Of a stretch of 64,000 bases of DNA, positions 17,584 through 26,738 are shown in pieces. Where the stretch lies: contig NZ_CP166919.1 of the NCBI RefSeq assembly GCF_041379765.1, positions 2,356,001 to 2,420,000 on the forward strand, in the 5' to 3' direction. Source of the stretch: Thalassotalea sp. Sam97 (GTDB lineage: Bacteria > Pseudomonadota > Gammaproteobacteria > Enterobacterales > Alteromonadaceae). Numbering within the stretch: position 1 is the stretch's first letter; every line of letters begins with the position of its first letter. A program made the position numbers and the translations under genes. The notes below the pieces were generated by a model, which had not been told where the DNA came from, ran no database searches, and saw only the letters and a program-made list of their open reading frames with translations.

Positions 17584-18432
17584 ATGAAATTACTTCGTTA
17601 TGGCCCTAAAGGGCAAGAGAAACCAGGGGTTTTGGATGAGCAGGGTAACATTCGCTGTCTAAGCCATATTATTAATGATATAGATAGTGATGCTCTATCT
17701 GAGTCAGGCATAAATAAACTAAAAGAGCTTGCTCTCAATGAGCTACCTATAGTTGAATCTCCTGAACGGATAGGTGCTTGTGTTGCCAATGTAGGTAAGT
17801 TTATTTGTATAGGCTTGAATTATGCCGATCACGCAGCAGAGTCTGGTAAGCCAATCCCTGCAGAACCAGAGGTTTTCACAAAAGCAACTAGTGCAATTTC
17901 AGGTCCTTATGATGCAATTATCAAACCTAAAAATAGTGATAAGCTTGATTGGGAAGTGGAATTAGCAATCGTTATAGGTAAAAACGCTTCTTATATTGAT
18001 GAAAAAGACGCGCATAAATATATTGCTGGGTATTGCGTATGTAATGATGTTTCTGAGCGAACTTTTCAATTGGAAAAAGGATGTCAGTGGGATAAAGGTA
18101 AGGGTTGTGATACTTTTGGGCCCATTGGCCCTTGGTTAGTAACTAGTGACGAGGTTTCAGATCCAAATAATTTATCTATGTGGTTAGAGGTAAATGGTAA
18201 AACATTCCAAAAAGGTAATACAAACACCATGATCTTTAAACCATCTTTTATAGTCAGCTATTTAAGTCAATTCATGAGCTTACAACCTGGTGATATTATT
18301 TCAACTGGAACCCCACCTGGGGTAGGCTTAGGACAAGACCCGGCTACATACCTAGAACATGGAGATAGAGTAAGTTTAGGCATAGAAGGTCTAGGAGCCC
18401 AAGAACAAACTGTCATTCCATGCTCTTATTAA
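17584..18432 (+). CDS. FAH-family hydrolase, probable 2,4-diketo-3-deoxy-L-fuconate hydrolase
   Basis: 282 residues, preceded by AGAGGA at good spacing. Fumarylacetoacetate-hydrolase fold motifs: ICIGLNYADHAAESG, the metal ligands in DWEVELAIVIG, CNDVSERTFQ, KGCDTFGPIGPWLVT, and the C-terminal GDIISTGTPPGVG. In this pathway the enzyme cleaves the diketo acid to pyruvate and L-lactate. It closes the operon; a strong inverted repeat follows at 18511-18550. Confidence 0.84.
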   Translation: MKLLRYGPKGQEKPGVLDEQGNIRCLSHIINDIDSDALSESGINKLKELALNELPIVESPERIGACVANVGKFICIGLNYADHAAESGKPIPAEPEVFTKATSAISGPYDAIIKPKNSDKLDWEVELAIVIGKNASYIDEKDAHKYIAGYCVCNDVSERTFQLEKGCQWDKGKGCDTFGPIGPWLVTSDEVSDPNNLSMWLEVNGKTFQKGNTNTMIFKPSFIVSYLSQFMSLQPGDIISTGTPPGVGLGQDPATYLEHGDRVSLGIEGLGAQEQTVIPCSY

Positions 18433-18510
18433 GTAATTCACCTCAAGGGCATGAACTGAAGTATTGTACTTGAAACGATTACCTTAGCCATTTTTTCATA
18501 ATAAAATTTT

Positions 18511-18550
18511 GACTAAAGAAGCCATCTACTATTGAGGCGCTTCTTTAGTC
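18511..18550. terminator. Inverted repeat between convergent genes, candidate terminator
   Basis: A perfect 12-base stem, GACTAAAGAAGC pairing with GCTTCTTTAGTC, closes a 16-base loop. It lies between the end of the fucose operon (plus) and the end of dbpA (minus). The T-run is modest on the minus side (AAAATTTTATT) and poor on the plus side, so its termination strength is uncertain. Confidence 0.5.
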
Positions 18551-18648
18551 TACTTCCTCTATATACGAGCATACTAAAGTGGGAAGTACATATTATTGCT
18601 CTAACACACCTAATACTATAAGAAGCAGCAAGCAAAGCTGTGATAGGT

Positions 18649-20037
18649 TTACTTATTCAGTAAGCGTACTCGAAAGTTACGTCCTTTCATTTTGCCATCG
18701 CTGATGGTTTTCAGTGCCACTTTGCTGATCTTGGCATCTACCGCAACGAACGAGGCCATTGCCTGTACTTTGATTTTGCCAATTTGTTCGCCCTTAATCG
18801 CAGGGTTCGCTGTTAAAGCACCGAGAATATCTCCCGGTCTAAGCTTACTTTTTTTACCACCATCAATTTGCAGAGTGACCATTTTCGCTTTAACGGGCTT
18901 ATTATTAAAAACGCTATCATCGGGTAAGTTTGTAGCTTCAAACTCTTGCCCTAGGTATTCTTGCAAGCGTATCACTTTGTGCGCTTCTTTATGGCTCATC
19001 AATGAACAGGCAACGCCGTTTTTACCTGCTCGACCAGTGCGCCCAATGCGGTGTACGTGAACTTCTGGGTCATGAGCTATGTGATAGTTAATGACTAAGT
19101 CGAGATCGTCAACATCAAGGCCACGGGCAGCGACATCGGTAGCAACCAACACAGACAAGCTTTTGTTGGCAAAACGGATCATGGTTCTGTCACGGTCACG
19201 TTGATCTAAATCGCCATGTAATGCCGCACTGTCAAATCCAAAAGTCGACAGCGTATCCGATATCTGCTGACACTGAGCTTTGGTATTGCAAAATACCACC
19301 GCTGATTCACCTTGGAAATGCAACAATAAGCGCTTCACCGCATCGATACGTTGTGCTTCATCTTCGACTTCGTAAAAGTACTGGCTTATGCTACTACTAT
19401 CGTGGGTAGATTCTACGGTAACTTTTTGCGGCGCCTTCATCAAGTGCGCAGCAAGGCGCTCAATTTTAGCGGGAAATGTTGCGCTAAATAATAAGGTTTG
19501 ACGTTGCTCAGGACAAAAGCTAACGATGGTATCAAGCGCTTCTTCAAAACCCATTTCTAACATTCTATCAGCTTCATCAAGCACTAATGTGTTCACTTCA
19601 GCAAGCGATAAACGCCCTTTTCTAACGTGCTCTTCCACTCGTCCAGGCGTACCAACAATAATATGCGCACCGTGCTCTAATGAACCAATTTGTGGGCCCA
19701 TTGGTTGCCCACCACATAACGTCAGTACTTTGATATTGTGAATATTGCGCGCCAATTTGCGAATTTCAACAGCAACTTGATCAGCAAGCTCGCGCGTTGG
19801 ACACAACACTAAGCTTTGCACGCGAAAACGTTTTACATTCAAATTACTAAGCAGCCCCAAACCAAAAGCACAGGTTTTCCCTGAGCCGGTTTTCGCTTGA
19901 CCGATAACATCTTCACCCGCCAACATAAGCGGAATGGTCATGGCTTGAATCTCGGTCATGGTTTGATAACCAAGCGATGTTAAATTTTCAATGAGGTCGG
20001 TGGATAATGAGGTAGAGCTAAAGGTTAGATCAGACAC
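18649..20037 (-). CDS. dbpA: ATP-dependent RNA helicase DbpA
   Basis: 462 residues. DEAD-box motifs run in order: Q motif (TMTEIQAMTIPLMLAGEDVI), Walker A AKTGSGKT, PTRELA, GTPGRV, DEAD, SAT, and the RecA2 motifs VATDVAARGLD and HRIGRTGRAG. The C-terminal 75 residues (KLRPGDILGALTANPAIKG, then KIKVQAMASFVAVDA) match the DbpA RNA-recognition domain that targets helix 92 of 23S rRNA. This points to 50S subunit assembly and separates it from the SrmB-like helicase at 32123-33457. Confidence 0.93.
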   Translation of the reverse strand: MSDLTFSSTSLSTDLIENLTSLGYQTMTEIQAMTIPLMLAGEDVIGQAKTGSGKTCAFGLGLLSNLNVKRFRVQSLVLCPTRELADQVAVEIRKLARNIHNIKVLTLCGGQPMGPQIGSLEHGAHIIVGTPGRVEEHVRKGRLSLAEVNTLVLDEADRMLEMGFEEALDTIVSFCPEQRQTLLFSATFPAKIERLAAHLMKAPQKVTVESTHDSSSISQYFYEVEDEAQRIDAVKRLLLHFQGESAVVFCNTKAQCQQISDTLSTFGFDSAALHGDLDQRDRDRTMIRFANKSLSVLVATDVAARGLDVDDLDLVINYHIAHDPEVHVHRIGRTGRAGKNGVACSLMSHKEAHKVIRLQEYLGQEFEATNLPDDSVFNNKPVKAKMVTLQIDGGKKSKLRPGDILGALTANPAIKGEQIGKIKVQAMASFVAVDAKISKVALKTISDGKMKGRNFRVRLLNK

Positions 20038-20166
20038 GATACGCTAATATTTTGACTATAAAGCCTGAATTATACCAGATAGTGCAGCATAGCAGTATAA
20101 AGTCTTGCATTATGGTGACGCGACTTTAGCATGCTTAAAACAGCCGCGTCTAAGTATACCCAATAA

Positions 20167-21339
20167 TTAAAGCAACTCTTTGATGCCTTCAGATAGCCCT
20201 TCCAGTGTCATCGGGTACATTTTTTTTGAGATAAGCTGCTTAATTAAATCAATCGACTGATAGTAACTCCACAAGTTTTCAGGTTGTGGGTTTAACCAAA
20301 TACAATCATCAAAGTGATCAGCAATGCGCTTTAGCCACACACTACCCGGCTCTTCATTCCAGTGTTCAACGCTCCCTCCTGGATAGGCGATTTCATAAGG
20401 CCCCATGGTCGCATCGCCAACGAAGATGATTTTATAATCGCGCGGAAATCGGTGCAAAATATCCCATACATCAATGGTTTCTTTATAACGGCGACTGTTA
20501 TCTTGCCAAACATGCTCATACACACAGTTATGAAAATAAAAGTATTCAAGATGCTTAAATTCAGTGTGTACCGCTGAAAACAGCTCTTCACATACCCGAA
20601 TATAGGAGTCCATCGAACCGCCCACATCAAAAAACATCAGCACTTTAACCGCGTTATGCCGCTCTTTTTGCATTTTAATGTCAAGATAGCCAGCGTTTTC
20701 AGCTGTCGCTTTAATAGTGTTATCTAAATCCAGCTCTTCGGCTGCCCCAGTACGAGCAAATTGACGTAGTTTGCGAAGTGCCACTTTAATGTTACGCGTA
20801 CCAAGCTCGACATTGCTATCAAGGTTTTTAAATTCGCGCTTATCCCACACTTTCGATGCGGAAAAGTTTCGATTTCCCTCTTGGCCTATGCGAAAGCCGC
20901 CCGGGTGATAGCCGTGTGCGCCAAATGGCGAGGTTCCACCGGTGCCTACCCATTTATTACCGCCTTGGTGACGCTCTTTTTGCTCTTTGAGACGCTCTTT
21001 TAATGTTTTGAGCAGCTCTTCTAGGCCGCCCATTTGTTTTATTTGCGCCTTTTCTTCGTCACTTAAATGTCGTTCAAAGCGCTTTTCGAGCCAGTCTTTA
21101 GGGATCGATGATAAATCTAAATCAATACTGGCTACGCCCTCAAAGTAATCGGCAAAGGCTCGATCAAATTTATCAAAGTGACTTTCATCCTTTACCAGAA
21201 TCACTCGAGACAGCGCATAAAAGTCATCGACAGAGCAAAAAATGACATTTTGCTCCATTGCCTTTAATAAATCCAATAGCTCACGCAAGGTACAAGGTAC
21301 TTTGTATTCTCGCAGCTTAAAGAAAAAATCGATCAGCAT
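20167..21339 (-). CDS. VWA-domain (CoxE-like) protein partnered with a MoxR ATPase
   Basis: 390 residues. The N-terminal part is helical (FFFKLREYKVPCTLRELLDLL), a glycine-rich linker follows near 120-150, and a VWA-like domain occupies about 225-380. Its metal-site motif reads FFDVGGSMDSYI, a DxGGS variant of the usual DxSxS. The gene starts 12 bases after the AAA+ gene upstream, so the two form a pair. MoxR/CoxE pairs act as ATPase plus adaptor in metal-centre or complex maturation, as RavA-ViaA does. The client here is unknown. Confidence 0.8.
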   Translation of the reverse strand: MLIDFFFKLREYKVPCTLRELLDLLKAMEQNVIFCSVDDFYALSRVILVKDESHFDKFDRAFADYFEGVASIDLDLSSIPKDWLEKRFERHLSDEEKAQIKQMGGLEELLKTLKERLKEQKERHQGGNKWVGTGGTSPFGAHGYHPGGFRIGQEGNRNFSASKVWDKREFKNLDSNVELGTRNIKVALRKLRQFARTGAAEELDLDNTIKATAENAGYLDIKMQKERHNAVKVLMFFDVGGSMDSYIRVCEELFSAVHTEFKHLEYFYFHNCVYEHVWQDNSRRYKETIDVWDILHRFPRDYKIIFVGDATMGPYEIAYPGGSVEHWNEEPGSVWLKRIADHFDDCIWLNPQPENLWSYYQSIDLIKQLISKKMYPMTLEGLSEGIKELL

Positions 21340-21351
21340 AGCAATAAACCG

Positions 21352-22197
21352 TTAGCGCTCGCGGCGGTGCATAAAGGCCAGCTTTTCAAACAAATGTACG
21401 TCTTGTTCATTCTTTAATAATGCACCATGCAGTGGTGGAATCGATTTCGCAGCATTGCTGTCTTGTAACACGTCTTTAGGGATATCTTCGGCAACCAACA
21501 GCTTAAGCCAATCGATAAGTTCTGATGTGGATGGCTTTTTCTTTAAGCCCGGCAGGTCTCGTAAATCAAAAAATACCGCTAGCGCCTCTTCTAATAAATC
21601 GGCTTTTAGGTTTTCAAAATGTACATCGACAATTTGCTGCATCTCTTGTTTATCAGGGAATTTGATGTAGTGGAAAAAGCAACGACGAAGAAACGCATCG
21701 GGTAGCTCTTTTTCATTGTTTGAGGTGATGATCACAATCGGACGTTGTTTGGCAACCACACGTTGCTGAGTCTCGTATACGTGGAACTCCATTTTATCGA
21801 GCTCTAATAACAGGTCATTTGGAAACTCGATATCGGCTTTATCGATTTCATCAATCAGCAATACCGGACGTTTACCAGCCACAAACGCCTGCCAAAGCTT
21901 ACCTTTTACAATGTAGTTACTGATGTCTTGAACGCCATCTTTACCCAGTTGCGAGTCACGCAAACGTGATACCGCATCGTATTCATACAAACCTTGCTGC
22001 GCACGTGTCGTCGATTTGATATGCCACTGAATCAGCTCAGTATCTAACGCTCTCGCCAACTCTTCAGCCAGCATGGTTTTACCCGTACCAGGCTCGCCTT
22101 TAATCAGTAGAGGCTTCTCCAAAGCAATAGCAGCATTAACCGCTAGTTGTAACTCATTGCTTGCGATGTAATTTTCAGTACCTTTAAATGCAGACAT
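21352..22197 (-). CDS. MoxR-type AAA+ ATPase
   Basis: 281 residues from ATG 22197; the open frame extends 18 codons further up to 22251, but family proteins start near MSAFKGTENYIAS. Walker A is GEPGTGKT, Walker B LLIDEIDKAD, sensor 1 VIITSNNEKELPDAF with the arginine-finger region LRRCFFHYIKFP. Cytoplasmic ring ATPase of the MoxR group. It lies upstream of and close to the CoxE-like VWA gene, with which it should form one unit. A weak ribosome site (GGAAA) precedes the chosen ATG. Confidence 0.85.
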   Translation of the reverse strand: MSAFKGTENYIASNELQLAVNAAIALEKPLLIKGEPGTGKTMLAEELARALDTELIQWHIKSTTRAQQGLYEYDAVSRLRDSQLGKDGVQDISNYIVKGKLWQAFVAGKRPVLLIDEIDKADIEFPNDLLLELDKMEFHVYETQQRVVAKQRPIVIITSNNEKELPDAFLRRCFFHYIKFPDKQEMQQIVDVHFENLKADLLEEALAVFFDLRDLPGLKKKPSTSELIDWLKLLVAEDIPKDVLQDSNAAKSIPPLHGALLKNEQDVHLFEKLAFMHRRER

Positions 22198-22396
22198 AAT
22201 GTTTCCGTTAACCCAATATTTTCTCCCAAAAGAAAAACGAGCAATAAACATGATAGAGATTGCCCGACCAATAGAAAAAGGGAGGTTGATATTATTAATT
22301 ATGAATCAGATGTTAACGCTTTTGCGCCACCTTTCATAGGGATAAGCAATTTTGAAAAATTTAAAGAGTTTTTTATGATAAGTAGGGATAATAAAA

Positions 22397-22484
22397 TGGC
22401 GGTGACGGAGAGATTCGAACTCTCGATACGTTGCCGTATACACACTTTCCAGGCGTGCTCCTTCAGCCACTCGGACACGTCACC
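22397..22484 (-). tRNA. tRNA-Ser (anticodon GGA)
   Basis: Minus strand. The acceptor stem GGTGACG pairs with CGTCACC, followed by discriminator G and an encoded CCA. The anticodon loop is CTGGAAA, giving GGA for serine UCC/UCU codons. The T-arm reads GAGAGTTCGAATCTCTC, and a long variable arm (about 15 bases, ATACGGCAACGTAT) is present as expected of a class II tRNA. Confidence 0.95.
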
Positions 22485-22513
22485 TAATTTGATTAGTGAT
22501 TTGGCTGAGCACG

Positions 22514-22564
22514 CCAGGCGTGGTATCTCCACTTCCAGCCACTCAAACAACTCACCCAATTTGA
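22514..22564 (-). pseudogene. Degenerate partial copy of the tRNA-Ser 5' half
   Basis: Read on the plus strand, this stretch repeats the order of the tRNA-Ser 5' half: CCAGGCGTG, then TTCCAGCCACTC, then AACTCACC-CAATTTGA. The intact gene has CCAGGCGTG, TTC-AGCCACTC, CACGTCACCTAATTTGA. It runs from the anticodon arm to the base just 5' of the gene, with two small insertions and several substitutions. It lies 30 bases upstream of the intact tRNA in the same orientation. It lacks the 3' half and cannot be a functional tRNA. Confidence 0.65.
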
Positions 22565-22747
22565 ATTGTATTGTAATTTTATTTACGTGTTGTCTTCACA
22601 GATAGCCAACTATACAAAATGTATTTCGTTAGCTCGGCGTATGTTAGGGAATAATTAACAAGGGTGCAAGTACAAACGGCATATTGCTTTGCCGTTTGTA
22701 CTGTTTTTAAACAATTAGCGGATTCGCTTAATTTGAGATTGCAATGT

Positions 22748-23806
22748 TTAGGTATTGTTTGCTTGCGACAGTTTTAGTTTCGCTGAAAAGTCTAACATGC
22801 GGTTTAATGACTTTAACGCGCCATCACGCAGGTCCATATCAACGAATACTTCACGACCGGTTGGATCAATCAATGCGTCATGAATCGCTTGCAATCCGTT
22901 CATTGCCATCCACGGACAATGTGCGCAACTGCGACACGTGGCCCCTTCGCCAGCCGTTGGGGCTTCAAAGAACTCTTTCTCAGGGCAAAGTTGCTGCATT
23001 TTGTAGAAAATACCACGGTCGGTTGCAACGATAAACTTTTGGTTCGGCAACTCTTGCGCCGCTTTTATCAATTGGCTGGTTGAACCAACAACATCAGCTA
23101 AATCCACGACTGCCGCCGGTGATTCTGGGTGTACGAGCACCGCCGCATCTGGGTGCAGTGCCTTCATGTCTTTAAGCGCTTTGGTTTTAAATTCATCATG
23201 AACAATACACGCACCATCCCACATTATCATGTCGGCGCCCGTTTGTTTTTCAATGTATGAGCCTAAGTGCTTATCTGGACCCCATAAAATGGTCTCGCCC
23301 TGCTCGTCTAAGTGCTCAACAATTTCCAGTGCACAGCTTGAGGTCACAATCCAATCAGCACGAGCCTTTACTTCGGTTGACGTATTAGCATAAACAACCA
23401 CGGTGCGCTCTGGGTGCTGATCGCAAAACTCGTTAAATTTATCAATTGGACAACCTAAGTCTAATGAACAAGTCGCCTCTAACGTTGGCATAAGTACCGT
23501 TTTTTCAGGGGTTAACACCTTAGCGGTTTCCCCCATAAACTTAACTCCTGCAACAATCAAGGTTTCTGCGGGGTGTTGATTACCAAAGCGAGCCATCTCC
23601 AATGAGTCAGCAACACAACCGCCGGTTTCTTCGGCTAATGCTTGAATTTCTGGATCAGTGTAGTAATGGGCAACCAACACCGCATTCTTTTCTTTGAGTA
23701 GCTGCTTAATTTTTTCTTTGTATTCTTGTTTCTCAGCATCACTTAACGGCTTTGGTTTGGCCGGGAAGGTGTAATCGAAATCAACAGCTAAAGTCGTCTC
23801 TAACAT
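22748..23806 (-). CDS. nadA: Quinolinate synthase NadA
   Basis: 352 residues. Condenses iminoaspartate with dihydroxyacetone phosphate to quinolinate in NAD synthesis, using a 4Fe-4S cluster. The three cluster cysteines fall at Cys113 (ATCSLD), Cys200 (DGACIVHDEF) and Cys297 (CRSCAHCPWM), the same positions as in the E. coli enzyme. The substrate motif AHYYTDPEIQ near 46 is present. It stands alone between a tRNA gene and the terminator of an upstream peptidase gene. Confidence 0.96.
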   Translation of the reverse strand: MLETTLAVDFDYTFPAKPKPLSDAEKQEYKEKIKQLLKEKNAVLVAHYYTDPEIQALAEETGGCVADSLEMARFGNQHPAETLIVAGVKFMGETAKVLTPEKTVLMPTLEATCSLDLGCPIDKFNEFCDQHPERTVVVYANTSTEVKARADWIVTSSCALEIVEHLDEQGETILWGPDKHLGSYIEKQTGADMIMWDGACIVHDEFKTKALKDMKALHPDAAVLVHPESPAAVVDLADVVGSTSQLIKAAQELPNQKFIVATDRGIFYKMQQLCPEKEFFEAPTAGEGATCRSCAHCPWMAMNGLQAIHDALIDPTGREVFVDMDLRDGALKSLNRMLDFSAKLKLSQANNT

Positions 23807-23879
23807 GGAAATGCTCTATTTACGTTATCAAAAAGGTAAGTGCCCATAGTATAAAATATCTATGGCCAAAGTTAAACAA

Positions 23880-23913
23880 AAGGCGCCACAAGCCAACTGG
23901 CTAGGGGCGCCTT
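23880..23913 (-). terminator. Rho-independent terminator after the S9 peptidase gene
   Basis: The outer stem AAGGCGCC/GGCGCCTT encloses an inner AGCCA/TGGCT stem. On the minus strand the hairpin is followed by TTTTGTTTAA. It lies 39 bases past the peptidase stop and before nadA. Confidence 0.75.
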
Positions 23914-23951
23914 ATTCATCACTGTCTGATTAGGAAGTGGTTGTTTTTAAA

Positions 23952-26435
23952 TTATAAGTGGGTTTCAAACAACTTATAAATACGACGGTATTCGTCTAAC
24001 CAACTGCTTGGTTGTACAAAACCGTGCGGTTCTACTGGGTAAATAGCCGTTTCCCAATCTTGTTTTTCAAGCTCAATTAAACGCTGTACCAAGCGCACAC
24101 TGTCTTGGAAGAAAACGTTATCGTCCACCATAGGTGCGTTTATTAACAATGGCTTGGTTAAGCCTTCTGCAAAGTAAATTGGTGAGCTACGCTCAAACGC
24201 AATTGGGTCATCGCCTGGGGTGTTCAAAATGTTTGACGTATAACCGTGGTTGTATGACGTCCAGTCAGATACCAAGCGCAAAGCAGAACCCGCAGCAAAC
24301 GTATCAGGCTCTTTAAACAGCGCCATTAGGGTTAGGAAACCGCCGTAAGAGCCACCGTACACACCAACTTTGTCTTTGTCGATATTGGCGTTGTCGACCA
24401 ACCAATTCACGCCATCTAGCATGTCTTCCACTTCTGGTTTACCCATATGACGATAAATCGCAGTACGCCAATCGCGACCGTAACCTTTCGAGGCACGGTA
24501 ATCCATATCAATTACGGTGTAACCTTGTTGAACCAGCATTGAATGGAACATAAACTCACGGAAGTAACCAGACCAACCTAAGTGAGAGTTTTGTAAATAA
24601 CCCGCACCATGGACGAACATTACCGCTTTGCCCGCATTTGGGTTATCCGTTCGCTCTTGTGGTTGATAGATACGAGAGAAAATACCTTGTTTGGTATGGC
24701 TCGATGGAACTTCAACAACCGTTGGCGCCGTCCAAGGCATCGATAAGAACTCGTCACTTACCGTATGAGTAATGCGTACTGCTTCAGCATTTAAATTAAC
24801 GTCTTTTACGTAAAGCTCTGGCGGCATGGTCGTTGTTGAATGCTCAATCAACAGTTTTGATTCATCTGGTGATAATGCATAACTATTATTACCGCCAAGG
24901 CTAGTTACTGGCGTAATGCGCGCGCTGTCCACATCCACTTTGTAAATTTCAAAAATACCTGGGTGAGTTTTGTTCGCTTGGAAGTAGAACGTATCTTCAT
25001 CGTCTGTTTTGGTTAACTGACGCACTTCAAAGTTACCCGAGGTTAATTGGCGTGCTTTACCATCAACCGATTTTACGTATAAGTGGCCGTAACCGGACTC
25101 TTCCGATTGATAATAAAGCGTTTCCGACTCGTCAAACCAACCAAAATCGTTAAAGTCCCAGTTGATCCATGCATCATCGTGTAAACGGTGCTGATTAACA
25201 AAGGCTTTGTCATCAAAGTCGATGGTGGCAATCCAACGGTCTTTGTTATCCCACGCTTCCATCATCACGGCGACTTGGTTTGAGTCTTTATGCCATTTAA
25301 CCGCTTGGCGATATTGCATTAAGTGAATGTTACGAGGCTTTTTCTCTGATGTGTACTTTTTGCCATCGCGCGCGTAGTTTTCTTTGCGCACGTCTGCTAA
25401 GACGTCTTCATCAAAACCCGGTAAGCTGTCAAAGCTCAGTAAGTACTGAGCATCATGCTCTAAATCCAGTAAATATACTTGCTCGGTGTATTCACGATTA
25501 TCTGACACACGATAACGCACACGCTGCGGGTCGATCATGGCATTACTGGTGATGTAGTTTGGCATGATGTCTTCAGCCTTGCTCCATGGCATATCTTTTG
25601 CCACGCTCACGACCATCATTTTACCGTTTGGTGACAATTCAGCCTGAACAACACGCTTGCCTTCACCAAAGTAGAAGGTCGAGGTTGCGATAGTGTCATT
25701 TTGTTGACGAATATCACTGTCTTTATCGGCTTGAATACCAGCATTGCGCTCTTGCAGCGCAACAAACTTAATTAACTTATGCTGCTCTTTAGCAATATAC
25801 GTTTTTTCTTTAGTTTTACCTGGCGTGTTGGCCATTTGCAAATTAGCTAATTCACGTAATTGATTGTTACGTAAATCCAGTGCATAAAACACATTGCCAG
25901 TGCGATATGCCACACGACCATCACTTAAAAAGCGAGGCTGTGATTCAACCGCCGACGTAAAGGTTAATTGCTTAACCGTTTTTGCCACTAAATCTTTTAA
26001 AAAGACGTTGCCTTTAAATACATACAACTCTTTTGTGCCGTCAACGCTTTCTACGGCGTTACGATCGGCAACTTGGTGTAAATTCGCGTAATTTACTTTG
26101 TCGCCATTACCTTGGCTGGTTAACGACTTTTGCATTAAATCACGAACCGGGTTACCTAAACGTTTTTGTTGGTAAAACACCGTGTTGCTGTCATCACCCC
26201 AATACCAACTCTCTGGTGCACGTCCCATCCAATCCGGATCAGACATCACTTTTTCTAGGGTAATTTGTTTATTTGCATCTGCCGCAACGACTTTGGCCCC
26301 TTGTACAGGTTGCTGGGTCGGCGCTTGAGCGCTTGTTTGCTTATCAATAACTGGGGCTTGCTCTGGTAGCGATTGTGTTGTGGCACAAGCGCTAAGTAAC
26401 ATGCTGACCGATGCGGCCAATAACGTATATTTCAT
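23952..26435 (-). CDS. S9-family prolyl-oligopeptidase / DPP IV-like lipoprotein
   Basis: 827 residues from ATG 26435 (GGAAAG upstream; the open frame runs back to 26591 without a ribosome site). The start gives a lipoprotein signal, MKYTLLAASVSMLLSAC, with the lipobox LSAC. A beta-propeller region of about 500 residues contains DPP IV-like repeats. It is followed by an alpha/beta-hydrolase domain with the nucleophile in GGSYGG (about Ser696), Asp near 771 (APMVDDNVFF) and His near 804 (EPHGF). Likely a membrane-anchored exported dipeptidyl/oligopeptidase that trims peptides for nutrition. Confidence 0.9.
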   Translation of the reverse strand: MKYTLLAASVSMLLSACATTQSLPEQAPVIDKQTSAQAPTQQPVQGAKVVAADANKQITLEKVMSDPDWMGRAPESWYWGDDSNTVFYQQKRLGNPVRDLMQKSLTSQGNGDKVNYANLHQVADRNAVESVDGTKELYVFKGNVFLKDLVAKTVKQLTFTSAVESQPRFLSDGRVAYRTGNVFYALDLRNNQLRELANLQMANTPGKTKEKTYIAKEQHKLIKFVALQERNAGIQADKDSDIRQQNDTIATSTFYFGEGKRVVQAELSPNGKMMVVSVAKDMPWSKAEDIMPNYITSNAMIDPQRVRYRVSDNREYTEQVYLLDLEHDAQYLLSFDSLPGFDEDVLADVRKENYARDGKKYTSEKKPRNIHLMQYRQAVKWHKDSNQVAVMMEAWDNKDRWIATIDFDDKAFVNQHRLHDDAWINWDFNDFGWFDESETLYYQSEESGYGHLYVKSVDGKARQLTSGNFEVRQLTKTDDEDTFYFQANKTHPGIFEIYKVDVDSARITPVTSLGGNNSYALSPDESKLLIEHSTTTMPPELYVKDVNLNAEAVRITHTVSDEFLSMPWTAPTVVEVPSSHTKQGIFSRIYQPQERTDNPNAGKAVMFVHGAGYLQNSHLGWSGYFREFMFHSMLVQQGYTVIDMDYRASKGYGRDWRTAIYRHMGKPEVEDMLDGVNWLVDNANIDKDKVGVYGGSYGGFLTLMALFKEPDTFAAGSALRLVSDWTSYNHGYTSNILNTPGDDPIAFERSSPIYFAEGLTKPLLINAPMVDDNVFFQDSVRLVQRLIELEKQDWETAIYPVEPHGFVQPSSWLDEYRRIYKLFETHL

Positions 26436-26640
26436 AACTTTCCGATTGTTGTTTTTACAAGCCAACTGACGCCCACAATGGCGAATAATGGTGCGCAACA
26501 TAACAAGGCTTGATGGATTTGTGCGCCTATTAAAGCAAAAACCGCCAATACAAGGCAATTGTCGTTGCCATAAAAATGTCATTTCGCGCATTTTTCGTAC
26601 AAACTTTAACCTCTACGGACAACACTTGACGACAAGTTTC

Positions 26641-26649
26641 TGTTATAAT
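26641..26649 (+). promoter_or_regulatory. Extended -10 promoter of ygiQ
   Basis: TGTTATAAT is a perfect extended -10 (TGn plus TATAAT), 90 bases before the ygiQ ATG. A TTGACG lies only 12 bases upstream of the -10, too close for a -35, so the extended element probably carries recognition. Confidence 0.55.
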
Positions 26650-26738
26650 CCGCCGCCAAACATGTATGTGCAGAATCGCTGAACAAGTTGCTGCCATATC
26701 GTTACCTTTTTTTATCGATAAGTGAGTTAGCTGTCACC

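Noticed and set aside
22299..22605. Open frames on both strands across the tRNA-Ser gene
   Set aside because: They lie over tRNA-Ser and its partial copy and have no ribosome sites or family likeness.
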